Assembly (NCBI RefSeq): GCF_001650875.1
Contig: NZ_LXYI01000008.1
Span: 266 to 64,265, forward strand
DNA length: 64,000 nt
From: Sulfitobacter sp. EhC04
GTDB lineage: Bacteria > Pseudomonadota > Alphaproteobacteria > Rhodobacterales > Rhodobacteraceae
Direction: 5' to 3'
This document shows positions 26,707 through 36,499 of the stretch, piece after piece (the first letter of the stretch is position 1; each line of letters begins with the position of its first letter). The notes below the pieces were generated by a model. It had not been told where the DNA came from, did not search any database, and saw only the letters and a list, made by a program, of their open reading frames with translations. The translations under genes were made by a program, and so were the position numbers.

Positions 26707-28395
26707 ATGGCACATGATGGTCAGGACCTGACGACACTGAACGCACCTGTGATACTTGATAACCTGCTGGAACTTACCGCAGCATCGGTTGGCCCGGTCG
26801 ACAGCATCCTTGAAAAGGCCAAGGACAGCGTCCGCGCAATGGTCAGCACCGATGGCCGGGTCTCGGCCAGTCTGATCGAGCAGCATCAGACCGCTGCCCA
26901 TGGCCTTGCGTGGCTTGCCACCTATGCCCAATCCCTCCGTCAGATGCAGAAATGGGCCCAAGCGCTGGAATCGAACGGCAAATTCGGCGAGATCGAGCAG
27001 CTGATCCACCAGATCGCCTTTGGCGAATATCTCTGGCAGATCTACGGCGGCATTCAGATGAACCAGGGCGAGATTCTGCGCTTGCAGGACCTCGGCCTGT
27101 CCCAGAACGATATGCGGGGCCTGATGGAACCCGCGATCGTGACGCTGACCCAGGGCGGCAACACGCAGGCCGCACGGATTCGTCTTGTCGACCTCATGCA
27201 GGAGCAATCTGCAAACATCACCATGGGGGCCACGGGCCTCGACGAAGAACTTGAGATGATTCGCGAGCAATTCCGCCGCTATGCGGTGGAAAAGGTCGAA
27301 CCATTTGCACACGACTGGCACCTCAAGGACGAGCTGATCCCGATGGAGGTGATCACCGAACTGGCCGAAATGGGTGTCTTTGGCCTGACCATCCCCGAGG
27401 AATACGGCGGCTTCGGCCTGTCCAAGGCCTCGATGTGCGTGGTCTCGGAAGAACTTTCGCGCGGATATATCGGTGTCGGCTCCCTTGGCACCCGGTCGGA
27501 GATCGCGGCGGAACTGATCATCGCGGGGGGAACCGACGCGCAGAAAGAGAAATGGCTGCCCCGCATCGCCTCTGCCGAAACGCTGCCCACAGCGGTATTT
27601 ACCGAACCGAACACGGGTTCCGACCTCGGCAGCCTGCGCACGCGCGCTGTCAAGGACGGCGATGACTACAAGATCACCGGCAACAAGACCTGGATCACAC
27701 ATGCCGCCCGCACCCATGTGATGACCTTGCTCGCCCGGACTGACCCGGACACCACAGACTATCGCGGCCTGTCGATGTTCCTGGCCGAAAAGACCCCCGG
27801 CGATGACGCCAACCCCTTCCCCACCGAGGGCATGACCGGCGGCGAGATTGAGGTTTTGGGCTACCGCGGCATGAAGGAATACGAGCTGGGCTTTGACGGC
27901 TTCCACGTCAAAGGGGAAAACCTGCTGGGCGGCGAAGAGGGCAAGGGCTTCAAACAGTTGATGGAGACCTTTGAATCCGCGCGTATCCAGACAGCGGCCC
28001 GCGCCATCGGCGTTGCGCAATCGGCGATGGATATCTCGATGCAATACGCGCAGGACCGCAAACAATTCGGCAAGGCGTTGATCAACTTCCCGCGCGTGGC
28101 ATCCAAACTGGCCATGATGGCGGTCGAGATCATGATCGCGCGGCAACTCACGTATTTCTCGGCCTTTGAAAAGGACGAGGGGCGCCGCTGCGACGTGGAA
28201 GCCGGGATGGCCAAGCTGTTGGGCGCACGGGTCGCCTGGGCCGCCGCCGACAACGGGTTGCAGATCCACGGCGGCAACGGCTTTGCGCTGGAATACAAGA
28301 TCAGCCGCGTCTTGTGTGACGCACGCATCCTGAACATCTTTGAAGGTGCCGCCGAAATTCAGGCGCAGGTCATCGCGCGGCGGCTGTTGGGCTAG
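26707..28395 (+). CDS. mcd: (2S)-methylsuccinyl-CoA dehydrogenase
   Basis: 562 residues: an acyl-CoA dehydrogenase domain (about 175-560; FTEPNTGSDLGSL, the C-terminal signature QIHGGNGFALEYKISRVLCD) preceded by about 165 residues of helical extension (LLELTAASVGPVDSILEKAK...). That extension is the hallmark of Mcd, which oxidises (2S)-methylsuccinyl-CoA to mesaconyl-CoA in the ethylmalonyl-CoA pathway, passing electrons to ETF (etfBA at 12.5 kb). Start ATG 26707 follows AAAAGGG; ATG 26698 is less likely. The stop TAG at 28393 is supplied by palindromic repeat copy B. The other pathway genes are not in this window. Confidence 0.9.
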   Translation: MAHDGQDLTTLNAPVILDNLLELTAASVGPVDSILEKAKDSVRAMVSTDGRVSASLIEQHQTAAHGLAWLATYAQSLRQMQKWAQALESNGKFGEIEQLIHQIAFGEYLWQIYGGIQMNQGEILRLQDLGLSQNDMRGLMEPAIVTLTQGGNTQAARIRLVDLMQEQSANITMGATGLDEELEMIREQFRRYAVEKVEPFAHDWHLKDELIPMEVITELAEMGVFGLTIPEEYGGFGLSKASMCVVSEELSRGYIGVGSLGTRSEIAAELIIAGGTDAQKEKWLPRIASAETLPTAVFTEPNTGSDLGSLRTRAVKDGDDYKITGNKTWITHAARTHVMTLLARTDPDTTDYRGLSMFLAEKTPGDDANPFPTEGMTGGEIEVLGYRGMKEYELGFDGFHVKGENLLGGEEGKGFKQLMETFESARIQTAARAIGVAQSAMDISMQYAQDRKQFGKALINFPRVASKLAMMAVEIMIARQLTYFSAFEKDEGRRCDVEAGMAKLLGARVAWAAADNGLQIHGGNGFALEYKISRVLCDARILNIFEGAAEIQAQVIARRLLG

Positions 28396-28497
28396 AGCGA
28401 TGGCGAGGAAATCGGCAACGATTTCCGACTCGGACATCGCGCAATATCAAAGGGATAGAGTACCCGATTGAATCAGGTAAACTGGACGGTGCTCTAG
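28392..28497. repeat. CTAGAGC-type palindromic intergenic repeat, copy B
   Basis: 106 bases bounded by CTAGAGC and its reverse complement GCTCTAG. Inside is a perfect hairpin GGAAATCG-GCAA-CGATTTCC, and the right part contains TAAACTGGACGGTGCTCTAG. The left terminus supplies the stop TAG of mcd, the right terminus the stop TAG of the convergent MFS gene. Confidence 0.85.
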
Positions 28498-29708
28498 GCA
28501 GAAAACCTCGGCCTTGCCTCTCCCAGGCGCGGGTGCAACCCCCGCGCCAGCCAAGCCGCCCACAACATGCCGCCGCCACAGACCGCAAACAGGCCTGCGA
28601 TCGGCATGCTCAGCAGCACCAGACCGGCCACGGCAGGGGTCACAATGCCCGAGGCATCGCGATAGCTGGAATAGACTGCCGACATTTCCGTCCGCTCCGA
28701 CGGTTTCACCGCCATCAGGAACGGCAGCGATCCGCAGACGTCCAGCATGATCAGCAGGACTGATGCAAGATACAGGCTCGCCACCACCATCCAGGGCGAC
28801 GCCGTCAACATCCAGCCGCCGATGAAGAATGCACCGCCCAGGGCAAAGGCCCCGCTGACGGCGTTGCGCACGCCCACCCGGCGCACCACCACCATCAGCA
28901 GCGGAGCCGCAAACAACGTCATGTTCGAGGCCGACAGCGCCGCCGCCCCCACCGCGTTGCCCAGCCCGTTTTCAACGCAAAAGATCGGCAGATAAACGAC
29001 ATAGACCCACCAGCCGCAGGATCGGATCACCGCAAACAGCCAGCCTGCCACAAGCCGGGGTTGATGTACGAAACGCCCGAGGTAGGCCAGCGGCTGCGGC
29101 GCCTGTGATCGCGCGCGGGTGATCTGTTTGCCGTTGCCCATCCGCAGCCGCCAGAACATCGCCATCTGCACCAGTGCAAACAGCCCTGCGACAATGAAGG
29201 GTGCAGGCGCCCACCAGTTCAGCAACCAGACGCCGGTGATCGGCCCTACAACCCAACTCGGCCCGCTGAACAGCAGACGCATCGATTCAGACCGCGCCAG
29301 GTTGGTACGCGCCACATAATCAAGCACATAGGCGTTCAGACAAACCGCGCAGGTAACCGTGCCGAGGCTGAGCACACCCAGCGCCAGCGCGCTCAATATC
29401 GGGATCTGGGTCAAGGCCAAGGCAACACCCAGCAGATAGAACACGGTTCCTGCCGTATACATCCACCGTCGCGACAAGCGCGCCGCCAGCGATGGCACCA
29501 TCAGCCCGAACAGCAACGACACGATCCCAACGGCAAGATAGATCCAGCTGACCAGGCTGGCATCAGGGTAGGCACGGTAAATCACCAGTGGCATCACAGA
29601 CATCAGCATGCCGCGCACGCCTGCCTCCAACCCTGCAAGAACGGCAAAATCGCGAACCTGTGGAAGGTGCAGATGGGTAAGCGGCAATGGCGCGCGGGGA
29701 CTGATCAT
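28494..29708 (-). CDS. MFS transporter
   Basis: 404 residues, a major-facilitator-type permease with about twelve membrane helices. The loop between helices 2 and 3 has LAARLSRRWMYTAG, a loose version of the MFS motif A. Substrate unknown. Start ATG 29708 (MISPRAPLPL...); the frame extends 80 codons upstream without membrane-protein character. It is divergent from a TetR regulator 121 bases away, the usual arrangement of a drug or metabolite exporter and its repressor. Its stop TAG is formed by the end of repeat copy B. Confidence 0.86.
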   Translation of the reverse strand: MISPRAPLPLTHLHLPQVRDFAVLAGLEAGVRGMLMSVMPLVIYRAYPDASLVSWIYLAVGIVSLLFGLMVPSLAARLSRRWMYTAGTVFYLLGVALALTQIPILSALALGVLSLGTVTCAVCLNAYVLDYVARTNLARSESMRLLFSGPSWVVGPITGVWLLNWWAPAPFIVAGLFALVQMAMFWRLRMGNGKQITRARSQAPQPLAYLGRFVHQPRLVAGWLFAVIRSCGWWVYVVYLPIFCVENGLGNAVGAAALSASNMTLFAAPLLMVVVRRVGVRNAVSGAFALGGAFFIGGWMLTASPWMVVASLYLASVLLIMLDVCGSLPFLMAVKPSERTEMSAVYSSYRDASGIVTPAVAGLVLLSMPIAGLFAVCGGGMLWAAWLARGLHPRLGEARPRFSA

Positions 29709-29829
29709 GCCTGTTTCTTGATCACATGGCATCCGCCCCGTCGCAGCATTACGCGACAATTCGCGTGTCGGAAACATTGCTTCCGGTGACGGCTTGCCTT
29801 GGCTACGGCCCGGCCCTATCCACTGGCGC

Positions 29830-30357
29830 ATGAATACAACGCGGCTCAATTCGGACAGGTGGATCGCAGCAGGGTTTGACGCCCTGAGGCAGGCAGGCCC
29901 GCAGGCGCTTGCCGCCGAACCCCTGGCACGCAGGCTGGGAACCACCAAGGGGTCGTTCTACTGGCATTTCAAGGATGTGCCCGCCTATCACGCGGAATTG
30001 CTGGCACGCTGGCAGACCGATGCCCTCACCCAGTTGGCCGATATGCGACAGCAGGACGGCCCCGCCGACCGCAGGCTGCGCGACTTTGGCCTTGGGATGC
30101 TGGCCGATCTCACCGAGCCATCCCTGCGCGTCTGGGCACAAAGCCTGCCCGACGTGGCCCGCGCCCTCGCCCGGATTGATGCGGAAAGGCTGTCCCATCT
30201 GGAAGATCTGCTGCGCCAGCTCGGCCTGGGCAACCCAGACTTTGCCCGCGCGCTGCTGGCGGCCCTGATCGGCCTGCCGCAGGTCACCGCATCCGGTGGC
30301 GATACTTCTGCGGCGGCCTTTGAAATCCTTGTCGATACAGTACTGGCGCTCGAATGA
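29830..30357 (+). CDS. TetR-family transcriptional regulator
   Basis: 175 residues. The N-terminal helix-turn-helix (LARRLGTTKGSFYWHFKD at about 31-48) is typical TetR. The C-terminal ligand domain is short and helical. It is divergent from the MFS transporter, so it probably represses that gene. Its stop overlaps the start of the META lipoprotein gene. Confidence 0.9.
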   Translation: MNTTRLNSDRWIAAGFDALRQAGPQALAAEPLARRLGTTKGSFYWHFKDVPAYHAELLARWQTDALTQLADMRQQDGPADRRLRDFGLGMLADLTEPSLRVWAQSLPDVARALARIDAERLSHLEDLLRQLGLGNPDFARALLAALIGLPQVTASGGDTSAAAFEILVDTVLALE

Positions 30358-30749
30358 TGATGCGATACTTTCCCCTTGTGGCGCTGCTTGCCCTCGCGGC
30401 CTGCGACAGCGACGAAACCCTGCGCGCCCATGGTGCCGCCGACAAGGAGTGGCGTCTGGTCGAATTGCAGGACGCACCCTTTACGGCGACAGCCACCCTC
30501 ACTTTCCCTGAACAGGGCGTGGTCACAGGTCAGGGGCCCTGCAACAGCTTTTCGACAACCAATACCGTGCCCTACCCATGGTTCGATGCTGGCCCCGTCA
30601 TCGCAACGCGCCGGGCCTGCCCGGACCTTGCCGCCGAAAGCGCCTATTTTACCTTGCTGGAGGCCGCCACCCTGTCAGAGGTGCTGGGCAACACGCTGAC
30701 CCTGTCGGACGACAGCGGTGTGCTGCTGACGTTCAAAGCCGACGACTGA
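30354..30749 (+). CDS. META-domain lipoprotein (HslJ-like)
   Basis: 131 residues. A lipoprotein signal peptide with lipobox LAAC (Cys17 if started at 30354; ATG 30357 and 30360 are also possible) and a META/HslJ domain: WRLVEL..., GPCNSFS (the conserved NxxxG-like turn) and TRRACPD. The family is linked to outer-membrane or periplasmic stress tolerance. The start overlaps the TetR stop, and the last 17 bases overlap the convergent recO gene. Confidence 0.82.
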   Translation: MMMRYFPLVALLALAACDSDETLRAHGAADKEWRLVELQDAPFTATATLTFPEQGVVTGQGPCNSFSTTNTVPYPWFDAGPVIATRRACPDLAAESAYFTLLEAATLSEVLGNTLTLSDDSGVLLTFKADD

Positions 30750-31458
30750 AGGCTTCGACGAAACGCGCGCGCGCTTCGGGCAGGGGCTTGTCCCCCAGAT
30801 CCCGTGCCAGATGTGCCTCCAGGAAATACCCCGTGGTGCGAAAGGCACTGGCGATCTCGGCGTCCTCCGCCTCACCCTGCCCGCGCAGCACATCCGGCAA
30901 CGGCAACAGCCGGTCGGCCCAATCGCCTGCGCCTTTCGCCGACACCGCCCGCCCGGATTTGGGCGAAACATACAACAGTTTCTCGGTGGTCCCCGTCACC
31001 GCGCAGGACGACAGGTCAAGCCCATATCCCATCTCTTCGAGCAGCCCCAATTCCCACTGAAGATAGGCCAGCGGCCAAACTTCGTTCTGCCCAAGCAGAT
31101 CAAGCAGCCTTTCCGTCCGACGATAGAGGCCGGGATGCGCCTCACGCTCCGGCAGGCAAAAGGACAGGATCGCTGTGACCGCGTTCAACCCGGCCAGTGC
31201 CAGCCGGTCCGACATCACCAGTGCAGCCCGACTGCGCAGCGGCTCGACGGTAAAGGCCCCGATGTGGTCTTCCAGCCGCGCCCGCCAGGCCACGTCAAGC
31301 TGCGCACCCGGCTGCAGGTGCGGCGCAATCTTGCGACTGGTCCCGCCACGCACTACCCCCAGATGACGCCCCTGCGCCGCGGTGAACATTTCGATGATTG
31401 CGGATGTTTCCCCGTGGCGGCGCACCCCAAGCAATATGCCCTGACCGCGCCATTCCAT
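30733..31458 (-). CDS. recO: DNA repair protein RecO
   Basis: 241 residues. An N-terminal OB fold ([20 protein letters not shown]...[10 protein letters not shown]) and a helical C-terminal domain. RecO loads RecA on gapped DNA with RecR. The zinc-binding cysteines seen in some RecO proteins are not complete here. It is the last gene of the lepB-rnc-era-DUF1491 run; its ATG overlaps the DUF1491 stop (TGATG). The 3' end overlaps the META gene on the other strand by 17 bases. Confidence 0.93.
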   Translation of the reverse strand: MEWRGQGILLGVRRHGETSAIIEMFTAAQGRHLGVVRGGTSRKIAPHLQPGAQLDVAWRARLEDHIGAFTVEPLRSRAALVMSDRLALAGLNAVTAILSFCLPEREAHPGLYRRTERLLDLLGQNEVWPLAYLQWELGLLEEMGYGLDLSSCAVTGTTEKLLYVSPKSGRAVSAKGAGDWADRLLPLPDVLRGQGEAEDAEIASAFRTTGYFLEAHLARDLGDKPLPEARARFVEAFSRRL

Positions 31459-31787
31459 CAGGTCAGCCCGTCCTGATCCAGCAGGTGCCGCCCCTGACGG
31501 TCCTCGACCTCTATCACCCATAGATCGGGGTCAAAACCCCGCTGCCGCGCCACGATGTCATCGACCTCACGTTCTACACCGCTGCTCAATTCGACCCAGC
31601 GACGGTCCCCGGTCATCAGGTCGAACGACCGCTGGAACAACACCGCATTGCCATCCAGCGTTGCCAGTTTGACCAATACCGCGCCGCCAGTATCATCCCC
31701 ATGCGCCACCACAAAGGCAGGGATATCGCTCAGCCGCAACCGCGCCAGATAGGCGTCGACCCAGAATCGTGCGGTCAGACGGGGCAC
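31458..31787 (-). CDS. DUF1491 family protein
   Basis: 109 residues. The conserved pattern [38 protein letters not shown] and [19 protein letters not shown] is the DUF1491 family, found in Alphaproteobacteria beside era and recO. Function unknown. I choose GTG 31787 because homologues begin at this point (xPRLTA) and it follows a GGGGG stretch; GTG 31820 adds eleven residues without family character. Confidence 0.82.
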   Translation of the reverse strand: MPRLTARFWVDAYLARLRLSDIPAFVVAHGDDTGGAVLVKLATLDGNAVLFQRSFDLMTGDRRWVELSSGVEREVDDIVARQRGFDPDLWVIEVEDRQGRHLLDQDGLT

Positions 31788-31847
31788 GCCATCCCCCGCT
31801 TCATTGTTCCAAAAATACACTCTTCCGGCGCAACATCGCGGCCGGGT

Positions 31848-32756
31848 TCACCCGTTGCCATCTTTGAAATCCAGACCCATTTCGGTATAGCGCTCCGCCT
31901 CGTCCAGCCAGTTCGCCCGAACCTTGACCTGCAGGAACAGGTGAATGCGCCTGCCCAGAAACTCCTCCAGCTCTTCCCGCGCGGCCTTGCTGACCTGTTT
32001 GATGGTCTCGCCCTTGTTGCCAAGAACGATGCCCTTGTGGCCATCGCGAATGACATAAATCAGCTGATCAATCCGGGCGGAGCCATCTTTACGCTCTTCC
32101 CAGTTCTCCGTCTCGACCGTCAGTTGGTAAGGCAATTCCTGGTGCAGCCGCAGGGTCAGTTTCTCGCGGGTCATCTCTGCGGCGATCATGCGCAACGGCA
32201 GGTCCGCGATCTGATCCTCCGGATAAAGCCACGGACCCTCCGGAACCTCCCCCGCAAGCCACTGCCGCAGGGCGTCCACGCCATGTCCGCGCTCGGCGGA
32301 AATCATGAAAGTCTCCGCGAATTCGTACCGGGCGTTCAGGTCCTTGCTGAGACCCAGCAGGACCGGCGCCTCCACCCGGTCGATCTTGTTGATCGCCAAG
32401 GCAACCTTGCGGCCTTGTCCGATATCGACCAGCCCCTCAAGAATGCGTTCAACCCCTTCGGTGACACCGCGATGGGCCTCGACAAGCAGGACAACCACAT
32501 CGGCATCCGCGGCCCCGCCCCATGCGGCGGCCACCATCGCACGGTCCAGCCGGCGGCGCGGCTGGAACAGCCCCGGCGTATCCACAAAGACGATCTGGGC
32601 CTCCCCTTCCATCGCCACGCCCCGGATTCGGGCACGGGTCGTCTGCACCTTATGGGTCACGATCGAGACTTTCGCCCCAACCATGCGGTTGAGCAGGGTG
32701 GATTTACCCGCGTTGGGCTCTCCGATCAGGGCAACAAATCCGGCACGGGTGGTCAT
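31848..32756 (-). CDS. era: GTPase Era
   Basis: 302 residues. The G domain holds GEPNAGKST (G1), DTPG (G3) and NKID (G4); the C-terminal KH domain carries the GxxG-like loop [10 protein letters not shown]. It binds 16S rRNA and assists 30S maturation. ATG 32756 follows GGAG by eight bases and overlaps the rnc stop (ATGA). Confidence 0.97.
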   Translation of the reverse strand: MTTRAGFVALIGEPNAGKSTLLNRMVGAKVSIVTHKVQTTRARIRGVAMEGEAQIVFVDTPGLFQPRRRLDRAMVAAAWGGAADADVVVLLVEAHRGVTEGVERILEGLVDIGQGRKVALAINKIDRVEAPVLLGLSKDLNARYEFAETFMISAERGHGVDALRQWLAGEVPEGPWLYPEDQIADLPLRMIAAEMTREKLTLRLHQELPYQLTVETENWEERKDGSARIDQLIYVIRDGHKGIVLGNKGETIKQVSKAAREELEEFLGRRIHLFLQVKVRANWLDEAERYTEMGLDFKDGNG

Positions 32757-33439
32757 GTGTTGTTCTCCAGCTGCCTGAGCAGCGTGCTTGCAGCTTCCTG
32801 TTCGGCCGCGCGTTTCGACGGGGCAGTCGCCCGTGCCTTTTTGCCGTTTTCCAACCGCGCCTCGATGGTAAAGACCGGGGCGTGGTCCGGACCGCTGCGG
32901 GCGGTCTGGACATATTGAGGTGGTGCCAGCTTGCGCGCTTGCGCCCATTCCTGCAAGGCTGTCTTGGCATCGCGGGCATCGTCCTCGACGGTGTCGATCC
33001 GCGCGCCCCAAAGCCGCAACACCAGCTCCTTTGCCACGTCAAATCCACCATCAAGATAGACGGCGGCAATCACCGCCTCGATCCCGTCGCCCAAAAGCGC
33101 CAGCTTGCGCCGCCCGCCTGAAATCATTTCGGACCGACCCAGCTTCAGAACCTTGCCCAGATCAATCTCGCGCGCCACATCCGCACAGGTTTCCTTGCGA
33201 ACCAAGGCATTGAAACGGGGGGCCAATTGTCCCTCCGTCGCGCCGGTATCCAGCGCCAACAGCGCCTCCGCCATAACCAACCCCAGCACCCGGTCCCCCA
33301 GGAACTCCAGCCGCTGGTTGTCGTCCCGGTTGGCCGAAGACATCGAGGCATGGGTCACCGCACGGACCAGCAGGGCAGGATCGGCGAACCGGTGGCCGAT
33401 GCGCTCTTCAAAGGCCTTGAGGTCCCCGCTCAGTTTCAT
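32753..33439 (-). CDS. rnc: Ribonuclease III
   Basis: 228 residues. The catalytic signature [10 protein letters not shown] is at about 44-53, the second acidic cluster is [18 protein letters not shown], and the C-terminal part is a double-stranded-RNA-binding domain (about 155-225). It processes rRNA precursors and other duplex RNA. It overlaps lepB and era by four bases each. Confidence 0.97.
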   Translation of the reverse strand: MKLSGDLKAFEERIGHRFADPALLVRAVTHASMSSANRDDNQRLEFLGDRVLGLVMAEALLALDTGATEGQLAPRFNALVRKETCADVAREIDLGKVLKLGRSEMISGGRRKLALLGDGIEAVIAAVYLDGGFDVAKELVLRLWGARIDTVEDDARDAKTALQEWAQARKLAPPQYVQTARSGPDHAPVFTIEARLENGKKARATAPSKRAAEQEAASTLLRQLENNT

Positions 33440-34272
33440 TTCACCGCTTTGAAGAACCGGTCGCCGCGCCAGGTCCAGAAAAACAGCATCGACCGGCCGG
33501 CGGAACTGAACATGATACGATCAGCCCGGCCGATCAGGTTTTCGAAGGGCACGAACCCAACGCCACCCGCCTGCTGTGCCAGGCGGCTGTCGGCAGAGTT
33601 GTCGCGGTTGTCGCCCATGAAGAAATAATTCCCTTCGGGCACGGTATACACGCCAGTGTGGTCCGACTGCTGATCACCGATATTCAGGATCGCATGGGAT
33701 ACACCGTTCGGCAGCGTCTCGATCTTGCGGCTCTTCTGGCAGGTGCCACCCTCTCCGACCGGTCCATTCTCGCATCTGGGGCGCAATCCCTGAGGGCCCT
33801 GGGCCGTCATCTCTTCCTCAAAGACACCTGCGTCTTTCAGCGCCACGGCTTCGCCGTTGATCTGCAACACGCCCGCCTTGACCTGAACCGTGTCACCAGG
33901 AAGCCCGATCAACCGCTTGATGTAGTCGCGGCCCGAAACCGGGTGGCGAAAGACGACCACATCACCGCGCTCGGGCTCGCTGCCAAACAGGCGGGTGTTT
34001 TCGCCGTCAAAGACTCCGCAGATGTCCTTGGCATCCACCTCGATGCCAAAACGGGGCAACATCAGGCTGGGACAGGAGGCATAGGAATAGCCATAGGCCA
34101 TCTTGTTCACGAAAAGAAAATCGCCGATCAGCAGCGTTTCCTTCATCGACCCGGACGGAATCCAGAACGGTTGAAAGAACAATGTGCGGAACACGCCTGC
34201 AATCAGCAGTGCATAGACAATTGTTTTGACGGTTTCGACAAAGGCATTGCCTGTCTTTTCCTTCTCGGCCAT
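33436..34272 (-). CDS. lepB: Signal peptidase I
   Basis: 278 residues. One N-terminal membrane anchor (about 14-32). The catalytic Ser42 is in IPSGSM and the general base Lys119 in [14 protein letters not shown]; the [10 protein letters not shown] box is present. It cleaves signal peptides of exported proteins. A central insertion contains Cys85, Cys167 and Cys177, which may form a disulfide. It heads the overlapping set lepB-rnc-era-DUF1491-recO, after acpS. Confidence 0.97.
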   Translation of the reverse strand: MAEKEKTGNAFVETVKTIVYALLIAGVFRTLFFQPFWIPSGSMKETLLIGDFLFVNKMAYGYSYASCPSLMLPRFGIEVDAKDICGVFDGENTRLFGSEPERGDVVVFRHPVSGRDYIKRLIGLPGDTVQVKAGVLQINGEAVALKDAGVFEEEMTAQGPQGLRPRCENGPVGEGGTCQKSRKIETLPNGVSHAILNIGDQQSDHTGVYTVPEGNYFFMGDNRDNSADSRLAQQAGGVGFVPFENLIGRADRIMFSSAGRSMLFFWTWRGDRFFKAVK

Positions 34273-34388
34273 TCGGCGCTTTCCTTTATGCTCGGACTTG
34301 GGGCTACATGCGCAGGCACGACGCTACTGTCAAGGGAAGGCGCGCGGGCCCTGCCCCCTGAGGCCTGTTTCGCGCATTCGCTGCCGGA

Positions 34389-34802
34389 TCACCCGGCTGA
34401 TCCGATGACCGGGCGCGCCTCGATCACGACAAAGGCCTGCGCCCAGGGGTGATCATCTGTCAGGGTGACATGGATGATGGATTCATGCCCCGGCGGTGTC
34501 ATATCGCGCAATCGTTCCGCGGCCCAGCCGGTCACTGACATCACCGGCTGGCCGGTTGCAAGGTTGCTGACGGCCATGTCGCGCCAGCTGATCCCCATGC
34601 GCAGGCCTGTGCCAAGCGCCTTGGAGCAAGCCTCCTTCGCGGCCCAGCGCTTGGCGTAGGTTCCCGCGACATCCTTGCGGCGCTCGGCCTTGCGTTGCTC
34701 GACTTCGGTAAAGACCCGGTCCCTGAACCTGTCGCCAAACCGGTCAAGCGTGCCCTGAATGCGTTCGATATTGGCCAGATCAGTGCCGATGCCCAGGATC
34801 AT
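34389..34802 (-). CDS. acpS: Holo-[acyl-carrier-protein] synthase
   Basis: 137 residues. It transfers 4'-phosphopantetheine from CoA to apo-ACP. The N-terminal [12 protein letters not shown] carries the Mg-binding Asp, and the helix [15 protein letters not shown] with the second acidic residue fits AcpS. ATG 34802 follows AAAGG by seven bases; a TTG one codon earlier is unlikely. It follows pdxJ, a common alphaproteobacterial order. Confidence 0.95.
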   Translation of the reverse strand: MILGIGTDLANIERIQGTLDRFGDRFRDRVFTEVEQRKAERRKDVAGTYAKRWAAKEACSKALGTGLRMGISWRDMAVSNLATGQPVMSVTGWAAERLRDMTPPGHESIIHVTLTDDHPWAQAFVVIEARPVIGSAG

Positions 34803-34838
34803 CAATTAACCTTTCGCACTGGGGTCATGCCACTGTGT

Positions 34839-35588
34839 TCATGACCGTGCTTCATCCATCAGGCGGCGCATTTCCGTGATCGCAGGCTCCAGCCCCAGGA
34901 AAATCGCTTCCCCGATCAGGAAGTGGCCGATGTTGAGCTCGCGCACTTCGGGAAAGGCGGCAACAGGCGACACCGTGTCATAGGTCAGCCCGTGACCGGC
35001 ATGCACTTCCAGCCCCATGCCATGCGCCATGGTCGCCATCTCTTGCAAGCGGCGCAATTCCTCCTGCGCCTCCTTGAACCGCCCCTCTGCATAGGCATCG
35101 CAATAGGCGCCAGTATGCAGTTCGATCACTTCCGCACCGATCCGGCTGGCAGCCTCGATCTGGCGTTGGTCGGCGGCGATAAAAATGGATACCCGGCACC
35201 CCGCATCCCGCAGCGGAGCAATGAAATGGGCCAGCTTGTTTTCCTCGCGCGCCACTTCAAGGCCACCTTCGGTGGTGCGTTCCTCGCGTTTTTCGGGCAC
35301 GATGCAAACCGCGTGTGGCAGGTGGCGCAGGGCAATTTTCTGCATCTCGTCGGTCGCTGCCATCTCAAAGTTCAGCGGCACCGACAGCACATCCATCAGC
35401 CCTTCGATATCAACATCAGAGATGTGGCGCCGGTCTTCGCGAAGATGCGCGGTAATGCCGTCGGCACCTGCCTTTTCAGCAATCTTTGCCGCGCGCAGCG
35501 GATCGGGGTATTGGCCCCCCCTGGCGTTCCGGACGGTCGCCACATGGTCGATATTCACGCCCAGTCTGAGCTTTTGTTGTTCGGCCAT
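34839..35588 (-). CDS. pdxJ: Pyridoxine 5'-phosphate synthase
   Basis: 249 residues. It condenses 1-deoxyxylulose 5-phosphate with 3-amino-1-hydroxyacetone phosphate to pyridoxine 5'-phosphate. Motifs: [47 protein letters not shown] and [14 protein letters not shown] 35588 (MAEQQK) is preceded by GAGGGGG; an in-frame ATG five codons earlier lies inside that purine run. A nested palindrome separates it from the next gene upstream. Confidence 0.97.
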   Translation of the reverse strand: MAEQQKLRLGVNIDHVATVRNARGGQYPDPLRAAKIAEKAGADGITAHLREDRRHISDVDIEGLMDVLSVPLNFEMAATDEMQKIALRHLPHAVCIVPEKREERTTEGGLEVAREENKLAHFIAPLRDAGCRVSIFIAADQRQIEAASRIGAEVIELHTGAYCDAYAEGRFKEAQEELRRLQEMATMAHGMGLEVHAGHGLTYDTVSPVAAFPEVRELNIGHFLIGEAIFLGLEPAITEMRRLMDEARS

Positions 35589-35621
35589 TTCCAGCCCCCT
35601 CATTTATCCGCCTGCACGCCA

Positions 35622-35815
35622 GGGCCCGTGGACGTTCATCTTCCACCACCCGTTTCAGTCCAAAATTTCTCAGTTCCAGGCAAGAGAGCGCAGGAATAGC
35701 CCGCTATTTCAAGCTCTCTTAGTGCAGAAATGGGCAATTTTGGCGAAACCCCTCCGGGATGGCAGCGGCAAAATTCGTCTCGCGCGGGTGGTCGAAGATG
35801 AACGTCCACAGGCCC
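35622..35815. repeat. Nested 194-bp foldback element
   Basis: Arms of 31 bases at 35622-35652 and 35785-35815 are inverted copies with two mismatches (core GTGGACGTTCATCTTC). Inside, CCAAAATT (35660-35667) pairs with AATTTTGG (35736-35743), AAGAGAGC (35682-35689) with GCTCTCTT (35713-35720), and AATAGC with GCTATT at the tip. Much of the interior also aligns with its own reverse complement. No open frame, transposase or reverse transcriptase is associated. Confidence 0.85.
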
Positions 35816-36471
35816 TAATCCATTTTGCGCTTTGCGTCAGCCTTAAGTGCCGTTTTTTGCTTCAGCGCTTCGAACTTTGCCTTGATCATCCCCTTGCGCC
35901 GTTTCTGATAGGCGCGCAGCAGCGGAACCATGAGGTAATAGGACAGGGTCGCAAAGAAAATGCCGGGCAGGATGCCCCCGATCAGGTAGGGATAGAAAAT
36001 CTGTTGGACAAACACCACGATGCCCGACCAATCCATGTTGGTATCCGTGAACATTGCCCGCAGGTTCCACCAAAGATCTGCCCCGGCATCCGCGAACTTG
36101 CCGCCAAAGGACCGATGGTCGCCTTCGGGCAAATGTGATCCCAGAACGAAATGCCCGGTTTGCAGTGCCATCACACCGATCGGGACATAGGTCAGCGGAT
36201 TGCCAAAGAACGTACCCATCAGGGCGGCCAGCACATTGCCCTTCATCAGTTTTGCCAGCAGCGCGGCGATCAGGAAATGCAGGCCATAGAACGGTGTGAA
36301 AGCCGTAAAGACGCCCGCCCAAATTCCGCGGGCGATACGTTCCGGACTGTCCGGCAGCCGTTTCATGCGGTGCTTGACGTAGTGAAACGCGCGCGTCCAT
36401 CCACCGCGAGGCCAAAGGAATTCGGCCATCGCGCGCAATGTGGGCTTCGGATCACGGCGTTTGAAAATCAA
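35815..36471 (-). CDS. DUF2062 membrane protein
   Basis: 218 residues if started at TTG 36471, where family members begin (xIFKRRDPKPT). Three or four membrane helices with the DUF2062 signature GIWAGVFTAFTPFYGLHFLI and GTFFGNPLTYVPIG, then a Lys-rich C-terminal tail. Function unknown. An ATG at 36528 in the same frame would overlap the rsh gene by 29 bases. The stop TAG touches the end of the foldback element. Confidence 0.82.
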   Translation of the reverse strand: MIFKRRDPKPTLRAMAEFLWPRGGWTRAFHYVKHRMKRLPDSPERIARGIWAGVFTAFTPFYGLHFLIAALLAKLMKGNVLAALMGTFFGNPLTYVPIGVMALQTGHFVLGSHLPEGDHRSFGGKFADAGADLWWNLRAMFTDTNMDWSGIVVFVQQIFYPYLIGGILPGIFFATLSYYLMVPLLRAYQKRRKGMIKAKFEALKQKTALKADAKRKMD

Positions 36472-36499
36472 ATCCAGTTTCCAGTTTCTTTGTGACCGC

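Noticed and set aside
35622-35815. Retron msr-msd or integron attC interpretation of the foldback
   Set aside because: No reverse transcriptase or integrase nearby, and the attC core sites (GTTRRRY) are not present.
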